A stretch of DNA of 64,000 nucleotides from Thermodesulfobacteriota bacterium (GCA_040753795.1 JBFMDX010000007.1:1-64000); one strand, 5' to 3'. Counted from the first letter of the stretch, positions 36,676 through 45,520 are shown. Notes: generated from the sequence alone by a model not told the origin. A program made the numbers and translations.

Positions 36676-37905
36676 ATGATACCGCTTCGAGCTGATGCAA
36701 ACTGGAAACGGGTAACGTTAGCCGTGCTGATTGCTTTGTCCACTCTTTCCATTTATAGCGCGTTAACCGGCTTGTGGGTTCTGACGGCGATACCGATCGG
36801 TTTTTTATTCGGTTTTTTTCTGGAAAAGGCCGATCTCTGTGGATCTTCGGCCTTCAGTGAAATGATCCTGATGAAGGACCGGCAAAAATTTTTGGGCATC
36901 TGCTTGGTCATTGTGGTCAGCATGATCGGTTTTTCGATTCTGTCCGTTGCCGGGTGGATCAAACTTAGCCCCAAACCACTGATTTGGGCCAATTATATCA
37001 CGGGAGGGGTGCTCTTCGGAGTCGGTATCGTGCTGGCCGGGGGCTGTGTTAGTGGATGCCTGTTTAAAACCGCCCAGGGGAACCTGAACTCCATGGCCGG
37101 TCTGGCTGGAATCCCTCTGGGCGTAGCAGCGGTGCTGCACGGGCCGCTTCAGGGCTTCAATAAATTTCTGGAGCATTTTGTCATCAACAATGCCGACGGG
37201 TCCGCCGTGACCTTTTCATCCGTCACAGGCCTGCCATACTGGCTGCTGGCCGTGCTGTTCGGCCTCATCGTTGTCGTTGTCGCGGGTATTTTGAGAAAAA
37301 AGAAAGCGGCTCGTTCCAGCGCCATAAAATGGGCGGAGATGCCCGTTCTGCAACGGATCATCACCCGCCCCTGGAAGCCCTGGCAGGCGGGCATCGCCAT
37401 CGGCATTCTGGCCTGCTTTGCTTATCTGTCTTCCGCCGCCAGCGGCAGAAATTATCCCCTGGGCGTCACCCACGGGGTTTTACACGCCGAACTCCTGCTA
37501 ACCGACGCACCGCTGAAACACGTTTATACGCCCCCGCCGCCTGCTGCTCCCATCGGAAATGGAGCTGTACCTGTAACGGCAAACACAGGGGCTCCGACCA
37601 AAAAGGTTTCCTGGTGGCTGATCCTGGAAGTAACGGCGCTCGTGGCCGGAGCGTATACCAGCGCGAAGCTGTCCAACAAAATCAGATTTATACCCCGGCC
37701 GCCGGAGCAAACGGTTACCGCGTTTTTCGGCGGGCTTCTGCTGGGCGCGGGGGCCGCCATCGCCGGGGGCTGCGTGGTGGGCAACATCATGAGCGGCGTC
37801 GCCCTGATGAGCGTCGGCAACGTCTTATTTATGGTTACGGTCGTCCTGGCCAACTGGGCGACGACATGGTTTTACCTGATGGGCGGCGGACTGTTCAAAT
37901 CATGA
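36676..37905 (+). CDS. YeeE/YedE family permease (thiosulfate or sulfur-compound transport type)
   Basis: A 409-residue membrane protein with two YeeE/YedE (DUF395) halves, each with the conserved cysteine loop: GGCVSGCLFKTAQGN (about residue 120) and GGCVVGNIMSGVA (about 365). ATG 36676 follows AAGGAACGGG; upstream in-frame codons would add a polar, non-conserved tail. Family members such as TsuA import thiosulfate or other sulfur compounds. Here it lies behind an ArsR regulator, so it may instead move a thiol or arsenic-related solute. The central loop (about 300-330) is Pro-rich. Confidence 0.8.
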   Translation: MIPLRADANWKRVTLAVLIALSTLSIYSALTGLWVLTAIPIGFLFGFFLEKADLCGSSAFSEMILMKDRQKFLGICLVIVVSMIGFSILSVAGWIKLSPKPLIWANYITGGVLFGVGIVLAGGCVSGCLFKTAQGNLNSMAGLAGIPLGVAAVLHGPLQGFNKFLEHFVINNADGSAVTFSSVTGLPYWLLAVLFGLIVVVVAGILRKKKAARSSAIKWAEMPVLQRIITRPWKPWQAGIAIGILACFAYLSSAASGRNYPLGVTHGVLHAELLLTDAPLKHVYTPPPPAAPIGNGAVPVTANTGAPTKKVSWWLILEVTALVAGAYTSAKLSNKIRFIPRPPEQTVTAFFGGLLLGAGAAIAGGCVVGNIMSGVALMSVGNVLFMVTVVLANWATTWFYLMGGGLFKS

Positions 37906-37983
37906 TTCGATCATTTTTCTTATGCTGCCACCGAATTCACATGGAATAGAAAACCCCAATAATTTATTGAGGAGAAAAAGGAC

Positions 37984-39612
37984 ATGGCGTACAAAAAATC
38001 TTTTCGAGGCACATTTTCTTTTTTGGCAGGTTTTACTCTTCTGGCTCTGGCCGGCGCCGTTTTGATGATGCCCGGCACTGCCACCGCCTGAGGCGGCCGC
38101 CCCACGCTGACCGTGGATGTCAGCCCGGCTGGAAGTGGCGATATCTCTTCTCTTGACTTTTCCGAGGGACCCGTCCCATCCGCATACCCAGCAGATTCTT
38201 CGTGCAGCGATGAGTACACCCTGACGGCACTGCCCGACACCGCGGGCGGGTATGATTTTGACTACTGGAGTATCCAAACGGATAGCGGAACCACCTATTC
38301 CACCAGCAGTACGGTAACCGTAGCGGTTATAAGCGCAGACACAACCGTGACGGCGCACTTTGCCGATCCCGCTAATGCCGTATCGGTTTATTTCCCGCAT
38401 GTGACCACCAGGTCGCCGTGGCAAACGGAAATCGCCCTCATTAACACGTCCTCCATTGAGACGGTCACCGGGATTCTGAAGGGCTTCAACGATAACGGTG
38501 AGCTGATCGAGGTCAAGGATGTTACTCTTGCCCGCCGGGGCCGGAGGCAGTTCATTGTTTCTGACGAGTTCCTCAATCACGCCAACATCGGTTATATCAT
38601 CTTTATCAGCGACACGGACGGGGTCGAAGGCTACACCAAGTTTTATCAGGCAGGCGCATACCGGGCGGCCATTCCGGCGGTAACCGAGGTAAACACATCG
38701 AAAATCTATATTTCGCACATCGCTTCGAATGACACCTTCTGGACGGGAGTCAGCCTGGTCAACACCACCTCGACAGCGAAAAACCTGACCATCACTTTTA
38801 ACGACGGCCGGACGTCCAATCTCACGATTGCCGCCGGAGAGCACCGTATCTTTACCATCGCCGGCCTCTTTGGCGGACAGCCGCAGCCGGACATTCAATC
38901 AGGAGTGATCACCAATGCCGCGGGCATCATCGGTGTGGAGCTGTTCGGCTCCAGCAAGCAACTGGACGGCATCCTCCTGACGGACGACACGGTCTCCACC
39001 ATATACTATCCTCATGTGGCCGATGAGACCAAGTGGTGGACCGGAATTGTGGCCTACAACCCGTCGACTACGGCCTGCGATATCACCATCACGCCCTACA
39101 GCGCTAACGGAGAGGAACTGACGCCCTCCACCCTTGAGATAGCGGGCAAGGAAAAATATATCGGCGTGGTGAAGAACCTGGATCTCCCCGATGATACGGC
39201 CTGGTTTAAAATTGACGCCACCCTGCCCCTCAGCGGCTTCGAGCTTTTCGGCACCCTGGATGGAAAGCAGCTGGCGGCCTATGCCGAAGGCAGCGGCACG
39301 GGCGCCAAAACGGGGATATTTGCCAAAATCGAAAAAAACGGCTGGACCGGCATTGCCTTTGTCAACACGGAAGGCACCGCGGCTTCGGTTACGCTGACCG
39401 CTTATAACGACGGCGGAACAGCCCTGGCCACCCAAACGATCACCGTCGGCGGCTATGCCAAGGTGGTCAACGTGGCGGAGAATATCTTCTCGCCGCAGAG
39501 CATCAGTAACGCTACCTTCATTTCCTTTTCCTCCAACCGAAATGTAGTGGGTTTTCAGCTTAATGGCTCAGCCGACGGCACCATGCTCGACGGTCTGCCC
39601 GCGTTGAACTGA
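37984..39612 (+). CDS. Exported repeat protein with in-frame UGA (candidate selenoprotein)
   Basis: Read through the TGA at 38089-38091, this is a 542-residue exported protein. GAGGAG and AAGGAC precede ATG 37984, and residues 1-35 form a signal peptide (SFLAGFTLLALAGAVLMMPG). The UGA is codon 36, followed by GGRPTLTVDVSPAG. The reading frame then stays open for more than 500 codons with no other good start near the TGA. A Divergent-InlB/bacterial-repeat domain (DYWSIQTDSG, TVTAHFAD) precedes three or four repeats of about 100 residues (YFPHV, YISHIA, YYPHVA, FAKIE, each with W-T and N-x-S/T). If the UGA is read, Sec is at the mature N terminus. Otherwise it is a nonsense mutation. Confidence 0.6.
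38089..38116 (+). promoter_or_regulatory. UGA codon with SECIS-like hairpin
   Basis: Ten bases after the UGA, CCACG (38102-38106) and CGTGG (38112-38116) form a 5-bp stem with loop CTGAC. A G in the loop lies 18 bases after the UGA, within the spacing of bacterial SECIS elements. The stem is short. Confidence 0.5.
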
Positions 39613-39667
39613 TGACGGTAGAAAAAGTAAGGCGCGCCGTCTTAAAAGGCGGCGTACCTGCAAACAG

Positions 39668-39796
39668 CGGAGCATGGGTGGAGGCGCCCCGTTCGGTCTG
39701 TTAGTGGCGTATCTTCTGATAATAATTGCCGGCATGAGCAAGGCGCTGTGGCTGGTGGGCCGCCGCAATCTAAAAAAAAGAGTTGCGGATACGTAA
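39668..39796 (+). pseudogene. 3' remnant of an ArsP-like permease gene
   Basis: About 42 codons in one frame, ending at TAA 39794-39796, match the C terminus of the permease at 45577-47031: here GAPFGLLVAYLLIIIAG and ALWLVGRRNLKK, there GTPLGLLVLYLAVMIAG and ALWLVGRRNEKR. The block just upstream (39601-39632) also matches the leader of that permease gene (45506-45537; 27 of 32 bases). The rest of the gene is missing. The following 150 bases (39797-39948) hold no gene I can support. Confidence 0.8.
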
Positions 39797-39948
39797 GGAG
39801 CGACTGGGGTGGTCTTGAACCTGAGCATGGAACGTACGATTCTGGATTAAGACAGGGAGAATGCCTTACGACTGGTGCGTCTTCTGGTTACGCGCCTGGA
39901 GTAAAGCCGGCAGGGCGGATTAAAATCCCATCTGGACCAATAAATTTT

Positions 39949-40629
39949 TTAAATGCCGGAAATCAGCAGCACGCCCGCGGTGATAAGCAATGATCCTGCT
40001 ACGGGATTGATGTATTTGATCACCCGACGGAGTCTGTTAATAACCTCCAGCAGCACGTTGATAAAAACGGACAGCAGGAGAAAGGGAATCGCCAGTCCCG
40101 CGGAAAAAATGGTCAGCAGCAACATGCCCTGGTAAACGGTAGCCTGATTACCGGCGACAATCAGAATCGACCCCAGAATCGGGCCGATGCAGGGAGTCCA
40201 TCCGGCGGAAAAAGCAACGCCTGCGATAAATGCCCCGATATATTTCGTGGTTTTGCCTTTAATTCGAAACCGTTTATCTGCTTTCAGCCATGGGATATGA
40301 ATAATTCCGGTTAGATGAATACCCAGAATCACAATCAGAATGCCGCCGCAGGTTTTCAATAATAATCTGTGCTCCCCGATAAGGCTTCCCAAAAAGGAAG
40401 CGGAGGCGCCCAGCAGAATAAAAATGGTGGAAAATCCCGTGACAAAGGCCAGCGTCGAGAAAAAAACCTGTTTTCTGGCACCGGCCCTGTCGACGCCGGT
40501 GAGGTCATCCAGGGACAAACCGGTTATCAGGGTAAAATACACCGGTACCAGCGGAAATACGCATGGCGTTAAAAAGGACAGCAGACCGGCGCCAAAAGCC
40601 GTAGAATAGGTTATGGTAGTCTCAAACAC
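39949..40629 (-). CDS. ccdA: CcdA-type thiol-disulfide electron-transfer membrane protein
   Basis: A 226-residue protein with six membrane helices. The two redox cysteines sit in the Pro-Cys motifs of CcdA/DsbD: SFLTPCVFPLVPVY and AGWTPCIGPILG. The start is GTG 40629. It carries reducing power from cytoplasmic thioredoxin to periplasmic thiol proteins. It lies 26 bases after the DUF1573 (UGA-containing) gene. Exported thioredoxin-like and Sec/Cys proteins in the same operon are likely partners. Confidence 0.9.
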   Translation of the reverse strand: MFETTITYSTAFGAGLLSFLTPCVFPLVPVYFTLITGLSLDDLTGVDRAGARKQVFFSTLAFVTGFSTIFILLGASASFLGSLIGEHRLLLKTCGGILIVILGIHLTGIIHIPWLKADKRFRIKGKTTKYIGAFIAGVAFSAGWTPCIGPILGSILIVAGNQATVYQGMLLLTIFSAGLAIPFLLLSVFINVLLEVINRLRRVIKYINPVAGSLLITAGVLLISGI

Positions 40630-40655
40630 GTATTGATTCCCTTATGATTCGTTTG

Positions 40656-41420
40656 TTACTTCTTTTCCGGGCCCGGCACGGATGGCGCATCCCCGGCTTT
40701 ACTGTTTTCCGAGCCGACCGGCCGGATATTTCCAATAACCGGAATGATGATCGGGTTGTGATCCATTCGGTCGGTGAAAAGCAGAATTTGTTCCGAATAC
40801 GTGCCTACCGTTGTTCTGATATTTTCAATCAGGAACTGATAGGCCTTTTTGCCTTCGACTTCGGTTTCCTTCATTGTATAGCGAAAATTCCCCTGACCAA
40901 ACGTTTCCGTACGAAGAATGGTTGACGGCTCCCGGGCATCCGGAACGGCCGTGACAACCTGGCTGATCGGCTCGCCGATGTTTCCGATTAAAAGCGCTTT
41001 GGGGGGAGTAATGGCCACAAAGGCTTTCACTTCACCCGTCAACTGCAAATTAAATTCCGCATTGGCGGCATCATTGGTTTCCACCCGGACGGTTTTATTG
41101 TTTTTCCCGAGGCGCCCCTTGGTCGATAGCTTCACTGCGATTTTTCCCTCCGACCCCGGAGAGATCAGGCGGTCAAACGAGACCGCCGTACACCCTCACC
41201 CGGCTTTAACGTCTTTGATTTCAAGGTCAGCGGTGCCGGTGTTTTTGATGACAAAATCATGACTGACTTCCTGGCCCTCAAAAACCGCGCCGAAATCATG
41301 AGGAGCAGCATCAAATACAGCAACAGGCTTTCCTTCACCGGCATGAACGAATGCCGCCCCGACAATAAAGCCGAACAAAAGCATAAAACAGAACAAACGA
41401 AAACCGGCACGATGAAACAT
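40656..41420 (-). CDS. Exported DUF1573 protein with Sec-Gly-Cys motif (selenoprotein)
   Basis: Read through TGA 41198-41196, this gives a 254-residue protein. ATG 41420 has AAGGAG upstream. A signal peptide (FRLFCFMLLFGFIVGAAFVHA) precedes the DUF1573 fold: HDFGAVFEGQEVSHDFVIKN, then IKDVKAG-U-GCT at residues 69-78. DUF1573 proteins normally have CGCT at this place, so UGA stands exactly where the first Cys belongs, and homology continues past it (ISPGSEGKIAVKLSTKGR). A 7-bp SECIS-like stem follows. DUF1573 proteins are periplasmic, ASH-like immunoglobulin folds of unknown function. Adjacent ccdA suggests redox recycling of the Sec/Cys pair. Residues 75 (Sec) and 77 (Cys) would form the active site. 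Confidence 0.85.
41168..41198 (-). promoter_or_regulatory. UGA codon with strong SECIS-like hairpin
   Basis: On the minus strand, GGCGGTC (41187-41181) and GACCGCC (41174-41168) form a perfect 7-bp stem with a six-base loop TCGTTT. The loop contains GU, as in the fdhF SECIS, with the G 18 bases past the UGA. Confidence 0.8.
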
Positions 41421-41505
41421 GAAAATCTCCTTTTCTACCGACACGTCCATATATATTGCCCGCTTCCATTGATGCGGTTGCGGTTTTACGCGACAAGGAG
41501 CCTGT

Positions 41506-42168
41506 TCAGTTGGCTAACGCCCCGTTAGTCAGCCGGATCATGCGGCTGGTCATTTTGGCGGCTTCCGGCGCATGGGTGACCATGACAATGGTTTTTCCCG
41601 CCCTGTTCAGCTCCACAAGAAAGCCGAGAATAGCCCCGCCGGTCTCCGGATCCAGATTACCCGTGGGCTCGTCGGCCAGAATTAGGGAAGGATCGTTGGC
41701 CAGCATCCTTGCCAGGGCCACACGCTGCTGCTGGCCCACGCTCAACTCTCCCGGCTTGTGGTCCAGGCGCTGTTCAAGCTGAACCCGGGTTAAAAGGTCA
41801 ATGGCCCTTTCGCGCGCCGCCTCGCCTTTATCGCCGCCAATGAGAAACGGAACCATGACGTTTTCAAGGGCTGTCAGATAGGGAATCAGATGAAACCGCT
41901 GGAACAAAAACCCGATGTGTTGACCGCGAAACCGGCCGCGTTCATCCGGAGAAAGGTCGTAAAGATTGGTGTTGTTGATGGAAACCGTTCCTTCGGAAGG
42001 CGAAAGCATTCCACCCATCAGGAGCAGCAGGGTGCTTTTACCGCTGCCGCTGGGGCCGACAATAGATACAAACTCCCCCGCCTGAACGTTCAGAGACAGC
42101 CGGTCCAGGGCCGTGACTTGTTCCGCGTGATGGGTGTAGGCTTTGCTCGCATTTTCGATACGGATCAT
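41506..42168 (-). CDS. ABC transporter ATP-binding protein, LolD/MacB type
   Basis: A 220-residue ATPase. ATG 42168 follows GGAGG. Walker A GPSGSGKSTLLLLMGG, signature LSVGQQQRVALARML and Walker B SLILADEPTG are complete, with VMVTHAPEAA as the H-loop. The signature has V for the first G. It starts two bases after the stop of the FtsX-like permease. MacB/Lol-type transporters are mechanotransducers or extrude envelope substrates; the substrate is unknown. Confidence 0.88.
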   Translation of the reverse strand: MIRIENASKAYTHHAEQVTALDRLSLNVQAGEFVSIVGPSGSGKSTLLLLMGGMLSPSEGTVSINNTNLYDLSPDERGRFRGQHIGFLFQRFHLIPYLTALENVMVPFLIGGDKGEAARERAIDLLTRVQLEQRLDHKPGELSVGQQQRVALARMLANDPSLILADEPTGNLDPETGGAILGFLVELNRAGKTIVMVTHAPEAAKMTSRMIRLTNGALAN

Positions 42169-42170
42169 TT

Positions 42171-43388
42171 TTATGCCTCCTGAAGCACGACGGACGGATC
42201 GAGTTTGGTGGCTCGCAGAGCCGGAAACAGCGACGCTCCGATATTGAGTATAAGGGAAATTCCCATGGCCCACAGCAGGAGCGTCGGCATGGGCAAGACC
42301 GGTATGGCGACTATTTTCGGGCCCAGATAAACCGCCATGCCGGTGCCGACGAAATACCCCGCGATTCCGCCGACAAGACCGATGACAAGGGCTTTCATTA
42401 AAAAAAGCCGCAGCACAAAACCGGAAGTGGCGCCCATGGCCATCAGGATGGCGATTTCCTGACGGCGTTCATAGACATTGGCATACATGTAGTTGGCGAT
42501 GCTGGCGCCGCCGACAACCACGATGATGGCTAAAAACATCAGGGAAAGTCGCGCCATCAGCCGGTTGGTTTTGATCTGGATGTCCACCACCTGGGTGATG
42601 GTCAGAACCTTGGCCTCGGGCAGCAGCCGGTTGATCTTGCCCACCAGCCCGTCGGATATGGCATTGCAGCAGCCGACGACTTCAATGGCATTGACTACCG
42701 GCCCTTTGCCCGACATATCCTGGACCGTGTGCAGATGAGCGAAAATACGGGAGTCATCGATGGTTCCGGTAACCGGAAGAATTCCGGCAATCGTTAACGC
42801 TTTGCCCATAACGGCAACGGAACCGCCGTCTTTCAAATTCAGGGCCGCGGCGGCATCCGCTCCCACCAGAATTTCATCCGGCCCAAGCGTTTCGATAACC
42901 CGTTTCCGGGCAAGGGCGGCGGGATCCGGTTTGCTGTTCGGAGACGTGTCCGGCACAGCGCCGCATCCGGCCGGTTTGGTAAAGATACCGATTCCCTGCC
43001 AGGCGATCTTGCCGGCAAACTCCTGTTTCGGAAGGATGCCCGTCAATATCCACTGTCTTGCCTCCACCGTCACGGGAAAGGACAGCTTCGGGGAAAGGTT
43101 GTCCAGCCCCTGCAGGTCGGACGTGGTCAACCGGGTGACATATTCTTCCGGGAACACTTCATCCTGCATGTCGGCGCTGTAATAATTCTGAACCGTCGCG
43201 CTTTTGGGCAGAATCAGAATATTGGCGCCCAGGGCATCCAGTTCCCTGGCCACCGCTTTTTCGGAATAGTTCATAATATTGCGAATGGCGACAATGACCG
43301 TAATGCCGAGAATAATCGCCAGAAAACTGGTAAAAAGCTGATTCTTGCGCTCAAACAGCTCCTTCCAGACAATGCTCGAAATTTTCAT
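42171..43388 (-). CDS. FtsX-like ABC transporter permease
   Basis: A 405-residue permease with the MacB/FtsX layout: a first helix (QLFTSFLAIILGITVIVAIRNIM), a large periplasmic domain (about 45-270) and three C-terminal helices, with VYERRQEIAILMAMGAT as the coupling region. The periplasmic part has several cysteines (PAGCGA, VVGCCNA), unusual for the family and in keeping with a thiol-redox or metal role. ATG 43388 follows GGGAGT. It is co-transcribed with the ATPase gene and preceded by the thioredoxin-like gene. Confidence 0.85.
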   Translation of the reverse strand: MKISSIVWKELFERKNQLFTSFLAIILGITVIVAIRNIMNYSEKAVARELDALGANILILPKSATVQNYYSADMQDEVFPEEYVTRLTTSDLQGLDNLSPKLSFPVTVEARQWILTGILPKQEFAGKIAWQGIGIFTKPAGCGAVPDTSPNSKPDPAALARKRVIETLGPDEILVGADAAAALNLKDGGSVAVMGKALTIAGILPVTGTIDDSRIFAHLHTVQDMSGKGPVVNAIEVVGCCNAISDGLVGKINRLLPEAKVLTITQVVDIQIKTNRLMARLSLMFLAIIVVVGGASIANYMYANVYERRQEIAILMAMGATSGFVLRLFLMKALVIGLVGGIAGYFVGTGMAVYLGPKIVAIPVLPMPTLLLWAMGISLILNIGASLFPALRATKLDPSVVLQEA

Positions 43389-43424
43389 CACATCGACTCC
43401 CTCTTTGTTCTCAGACCGTTTTGG

Positions 43425-44201
43425 CTACTTGCAGGTTTTTCCGGAACCTGCCGGACAACAGCCGCCGCTCTGCTGCTTGCTTTTCAGCGCGGTCAATAAC
43501 GTGTCCTTGTCGGTTGCGCCGGTAAATTTCCCGATCATCCCGCCCGGAGACGCCAGCATTGCGGTTATGGGATCAACGACACCTTTTCCATCAATTCCCA
43601 GAATGCTCATCAGCCGCTGCTCCGACGGGCCGGCATCCTTGAAAATGACCACTTCCGTCTGACCCTCGAACATCTTATCGCTCGTAAAATCCTTCACCCC
43701 CTTCATGGCGCTGATATTTGCCTCGGCGTTTTCACCCGGAACGCAGACAAAAACGATTTTCCGGTCCTGGAGCCCTTTCAGGCACTGGGCCGTCAGCGGC
43801 CCCAGGATGGCCTCCTTCACCGCTTGTTCGGGAAAAACCTGCGGAAAACCACCGGTCACCGCGCCGTTTGGCGCGATGACAAGCACCAGCGGCATGGGAG
43901 CCCGGTCGAGTTTATACTGGTTCACCACATCGCGCTGCCCTGGATCCTTGATATTAACAAAATAGGCATCGGCCTTGTCTTTCAGGCCGGCCGCAATCGC
44001 CTCAAACCCGGCTTGCTTCTCCTTGATGGCATCGTCCATTTCCGCATAAAAAAAGACCAGGGCATATCGATCCTTCTTCCATGAGGCTTCAAAGGCATTC
44101 ATCCCGGAACCTGTGCCCGGGGAATCCGCCGACCAAGCCGAGATCGCCGTCAAAGAGGCAAAAAACAGTACAACCATTCCGATCAAAAAACTTTTTTTCA
44201 T
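43425..44201 (-). CDS. Exported thioredoxin-fold protein with Cys-rich tail
   Basis: A 258-residue periplasmic protein. ATG 44201 has GGAG upstream, and a signal peptide (FLIGMVVLFFASLTAISAWS) follows. Thioredoxin-like strands are seen (YALVFFYAEM, DAYFVNIKD, PLVLVIAPNG), but the CxxC active site is replaced (AEMDDA). Instead the C terminus ends in CCPAGSGKTCK, which might bind a thiophilic ion. It is first in the operon with FtsX-like permease, ATPase, DUF1573 and CcdA. A role in metalloid or thiol handling is inferred. Confidence 0.65.
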   Translation of the reverse strand: MKKSFLIGMVVLFFASLTAISAWSADSPGTGSGMNAFEASWKKDRYALVFFYAEMDDAIKEKQAGFEAIAAGLKDKADAYFVNIKDPGQRDVVNQYKLDRAPMPLVLVIAPNGAVTGGFPQVFPEQAVKEAILGPLTAQCLKGLQDRKIVFVCVPGENAEANISAMKGVKDFTSDKMFEGQTEVVIFKDAGPSEQRLMSILGIDGKGVVDPITAMLASPGGMIGKFTGATDKDTLLTALKSKQQSGGCCPAGSGKTCK

Positions 44202-44261
44202 ACCGCCATCTCCCTTTTTATATTTTTGTTAAAAGCAGGCCTCCGGCCGTTCCTTATAAAA

Positions 44262-44657
44262 TCAGGCGTTCCGGCCTGTCTGTCTATTGTTGTTACTCTT
44301 GTAGTTTATCTGGCCGCTGTCACAGGCCGCGATATGCCCCAGAAAAAGCCGGTCCCGGCTGACATCCGGATCCGCCTTCAGGGATTCCGCCAGCCACCTG
44401 ACCAGCGGCCGTATGTCCGGATCGCCGGTTGCGTCCGTCAGCCGATAATATACCCAGCGGCTGTCCTTGCGGGCGGTCACAAGCCCCGCTGTCAGCAGAA
44501 TCCCCATGTGCCGGGACACCGTCGGCGCCGATACTCGCAGCAACTCCGCGATATGGCAGGCGCAGAGTTCTTGCTGATGGGTCAGGGCCATCAGCACCCG
44601 CACCCGATTGCCGTCTGAAATCGCCTTGGTTATCAGTATTGTTTTCTTCATATTCAT
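44262..44657 (-). CDS. ArsR family metalloregulator (third copy, distinct subtype)
   Basis: A 131-residue winged-helix repressor. ATG 44657 follows GGGAGG at 10 bases. The helix-turn-helix (APTVSRHMGILLTAGLV) and the metal-type motif ELCACHIAELL are seen. Unlike the other two ArsR proteins here, it has CACH for C(V/A)CE. A palindrome lies just upstream. It probably controls the minus-strand thioredoxin-like/ABC/DUF1573/CcdA operon that starts 61 bases downstream. Confidence 0.85.
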   Translation of the reverse strand: MNMKKTILITKAISDGNRVRVLMALTHQQELCACHIAELLRVSAPTVSRHMGILLTAGLVTARKDSRWVYYRLTDATGDPDIRPLVRWLAESLKADPDVSRDRLFLGHIAACDSGQINYKSNNNRQTGRNA

Positions 44658-44689
44658 TTGGCGCCTGCCTCCCAACGCTATTTTTATAT

Positions 44690-44746
44690 TTAGCCAAATG
44701 GCTAATTATCTAGCCGCCTTTAATACAAACTCAAAACCGCTGTCAA
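44690..44746 (-). promoter_or_regulatory. Promoter and operator of the third ArsR gene
   Basis: On the minus strand, TTGACA (44746-44741) is followed by a TATTAA/TTAAAG -10 region (44725-44718; spacing 15 or 17). TTAGCC-AAAT-GGCTAA (44690-44705) is a perfect 6-bp inverted repeat just downstream, likely the operator. From 44747 to 45006 I see no gene, only intergenic sequence between divergent regulators. Confidence 0.55.
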
Positions 44747-45006
44747 GCGTTAATGTGGACACAACCGTGAATTGCGTTGGGGTAGCGTGCTGGCACTTTT
44801 CGTGCAAAGCATTTATTGTGCCACTGTCCATGTGAAACGATAACAATTCAATATATAAGCAAATTTTTGCTTAAAAAGAAGTTGGTAGCAACAAGCATGG
44901 GTAATAAGTACCCATCCCCACATGTTGCCGGGCACAATCAGGGTAAAAAAGTTACACCAGCAGCCCATGTCGAATTATTCATTGTCGTAAAAGGAAAACT
45001 TTTTTA

Positions 45007-45049
45007 TTGACAGCTTGATCTTTATCGTTATATTTCGATTTATCGATAT
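45007..45049 (+). promoter_or_regulatory. Promoter and ArsR operator, locus 2
   Basis: TTGACA (45007-45012) and TATATT (45029-45034) with a 16-base spacer. The 24-bp element at 45026-45049 (beginning CGTTATATTTCGA, ending CGATAT) matches the one at locus 1 in 19 of 24 positions and overlaps the -10. Confidence 0.75.
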
Positions 45050-45060
45050 AAGGACAACAG

Positions 45061-45441
45061 ATGAACACATTCATTAAAACAGTCAAGGCGCTTTCCGACC
45101 CCAGCCGGGTAAAAATTGTCAAGCTGTTGCAGCGCCGATGGATGTGTGCCTGCGAAATACAGGAGGCTCTGGGCCTGGCGCAATCCACGGTCAGCCGGCA
45201 TTTAAAAATACTGGAAGACGCCAGCCTGATCCTTTCTTCCAGGGACGGGCTATGGGTCAACTACCGGCCGTCCGAAGGCGGGGAAAACCCATATGCGGCC
45301 AGCCTGCTGGGAAACCTTCGCCACTGGCTGGAAGACGACGAGGCCGTAAAAGAGCTGGTTAGACGCCTGCCTGGCATCCGGCGGGAGAAAATGTCTGCCG
45401 CCTGCAAGCCTGATTTCGGATATCGTCACGAGACGAAATAA
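45061..45441 (+). CDS. arsR: ArsR family metalloregulator, locus 2
   Basis: A 126-residue ArsR repressor with the arsenite-binding CACEI and helix STVSRHLKILEDASLI. It is a close paralogue of the protein at 36257-36601, with an extra C-terminal tail bearing one more Cys (SAACKPDFGYRHETK). AAGGAC lies upstream. It is followed, after a decayed gene fragment, by the ArsP-like permease and the ars genes, which it probably represses when arsenite is absent. Confidence 0.9.
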   Translation: MNTFIKTVKALSDPSRVKIVKLLQRRWMCACEIQEALGLAQSTVSRHLKILEDASLILSSRDGLWVNYRPSEGGENPYAASLLGNLRHWLEDDEAVKELVRRLPGIRREKMSAACKPDFGYRHETK

Positions 45442-45463
45442 GACCAAATTTGAGACGACAACC

Positions 45464-45520
45464 GACTATGGCTCAAGCAATGGAGCGCTACTTTAAGGTT
45501 TGCCGGCGCTGAACCGATGA
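45464..45520 (+). pseudogene. 3' remnant of the exported repeat protein gene
   Basis: In one frame this reads DYGSSNGALL, stop, GLPALNR. The intact gene at 37984-39612 ends NGSADGTMLDGLPALN. The downstream flank (45506-45537) also matches 39601-39632. A TAA in the remnant shows it is dead. It marks the place where a copy of the exported repeat protein once stood between arsR and the permease gene. Confidence 0.7.

Noticed and set aside
39797-39948. Possible small gene (a frame with RENALRLVRLLVTRLE)
   Set aside because: The frame is broken by TAA on both sides, with no ribosome site. It may be another decayed fragment, but I cannot tell of what.
44816-45010. A 64-codon open frame upstream of the second arsR gene
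   Set aside because: No ribosome site, no family features, and it runs into the arsR promoter. It is probably intergenic.
45494-45496. TAA in the repeat-gene remnant considered as a recoded codon
   Set aside because: Only UGA is read as selenocysteine. The surrounding frame is short and decayed, so this is a true stop in a dead fragment.
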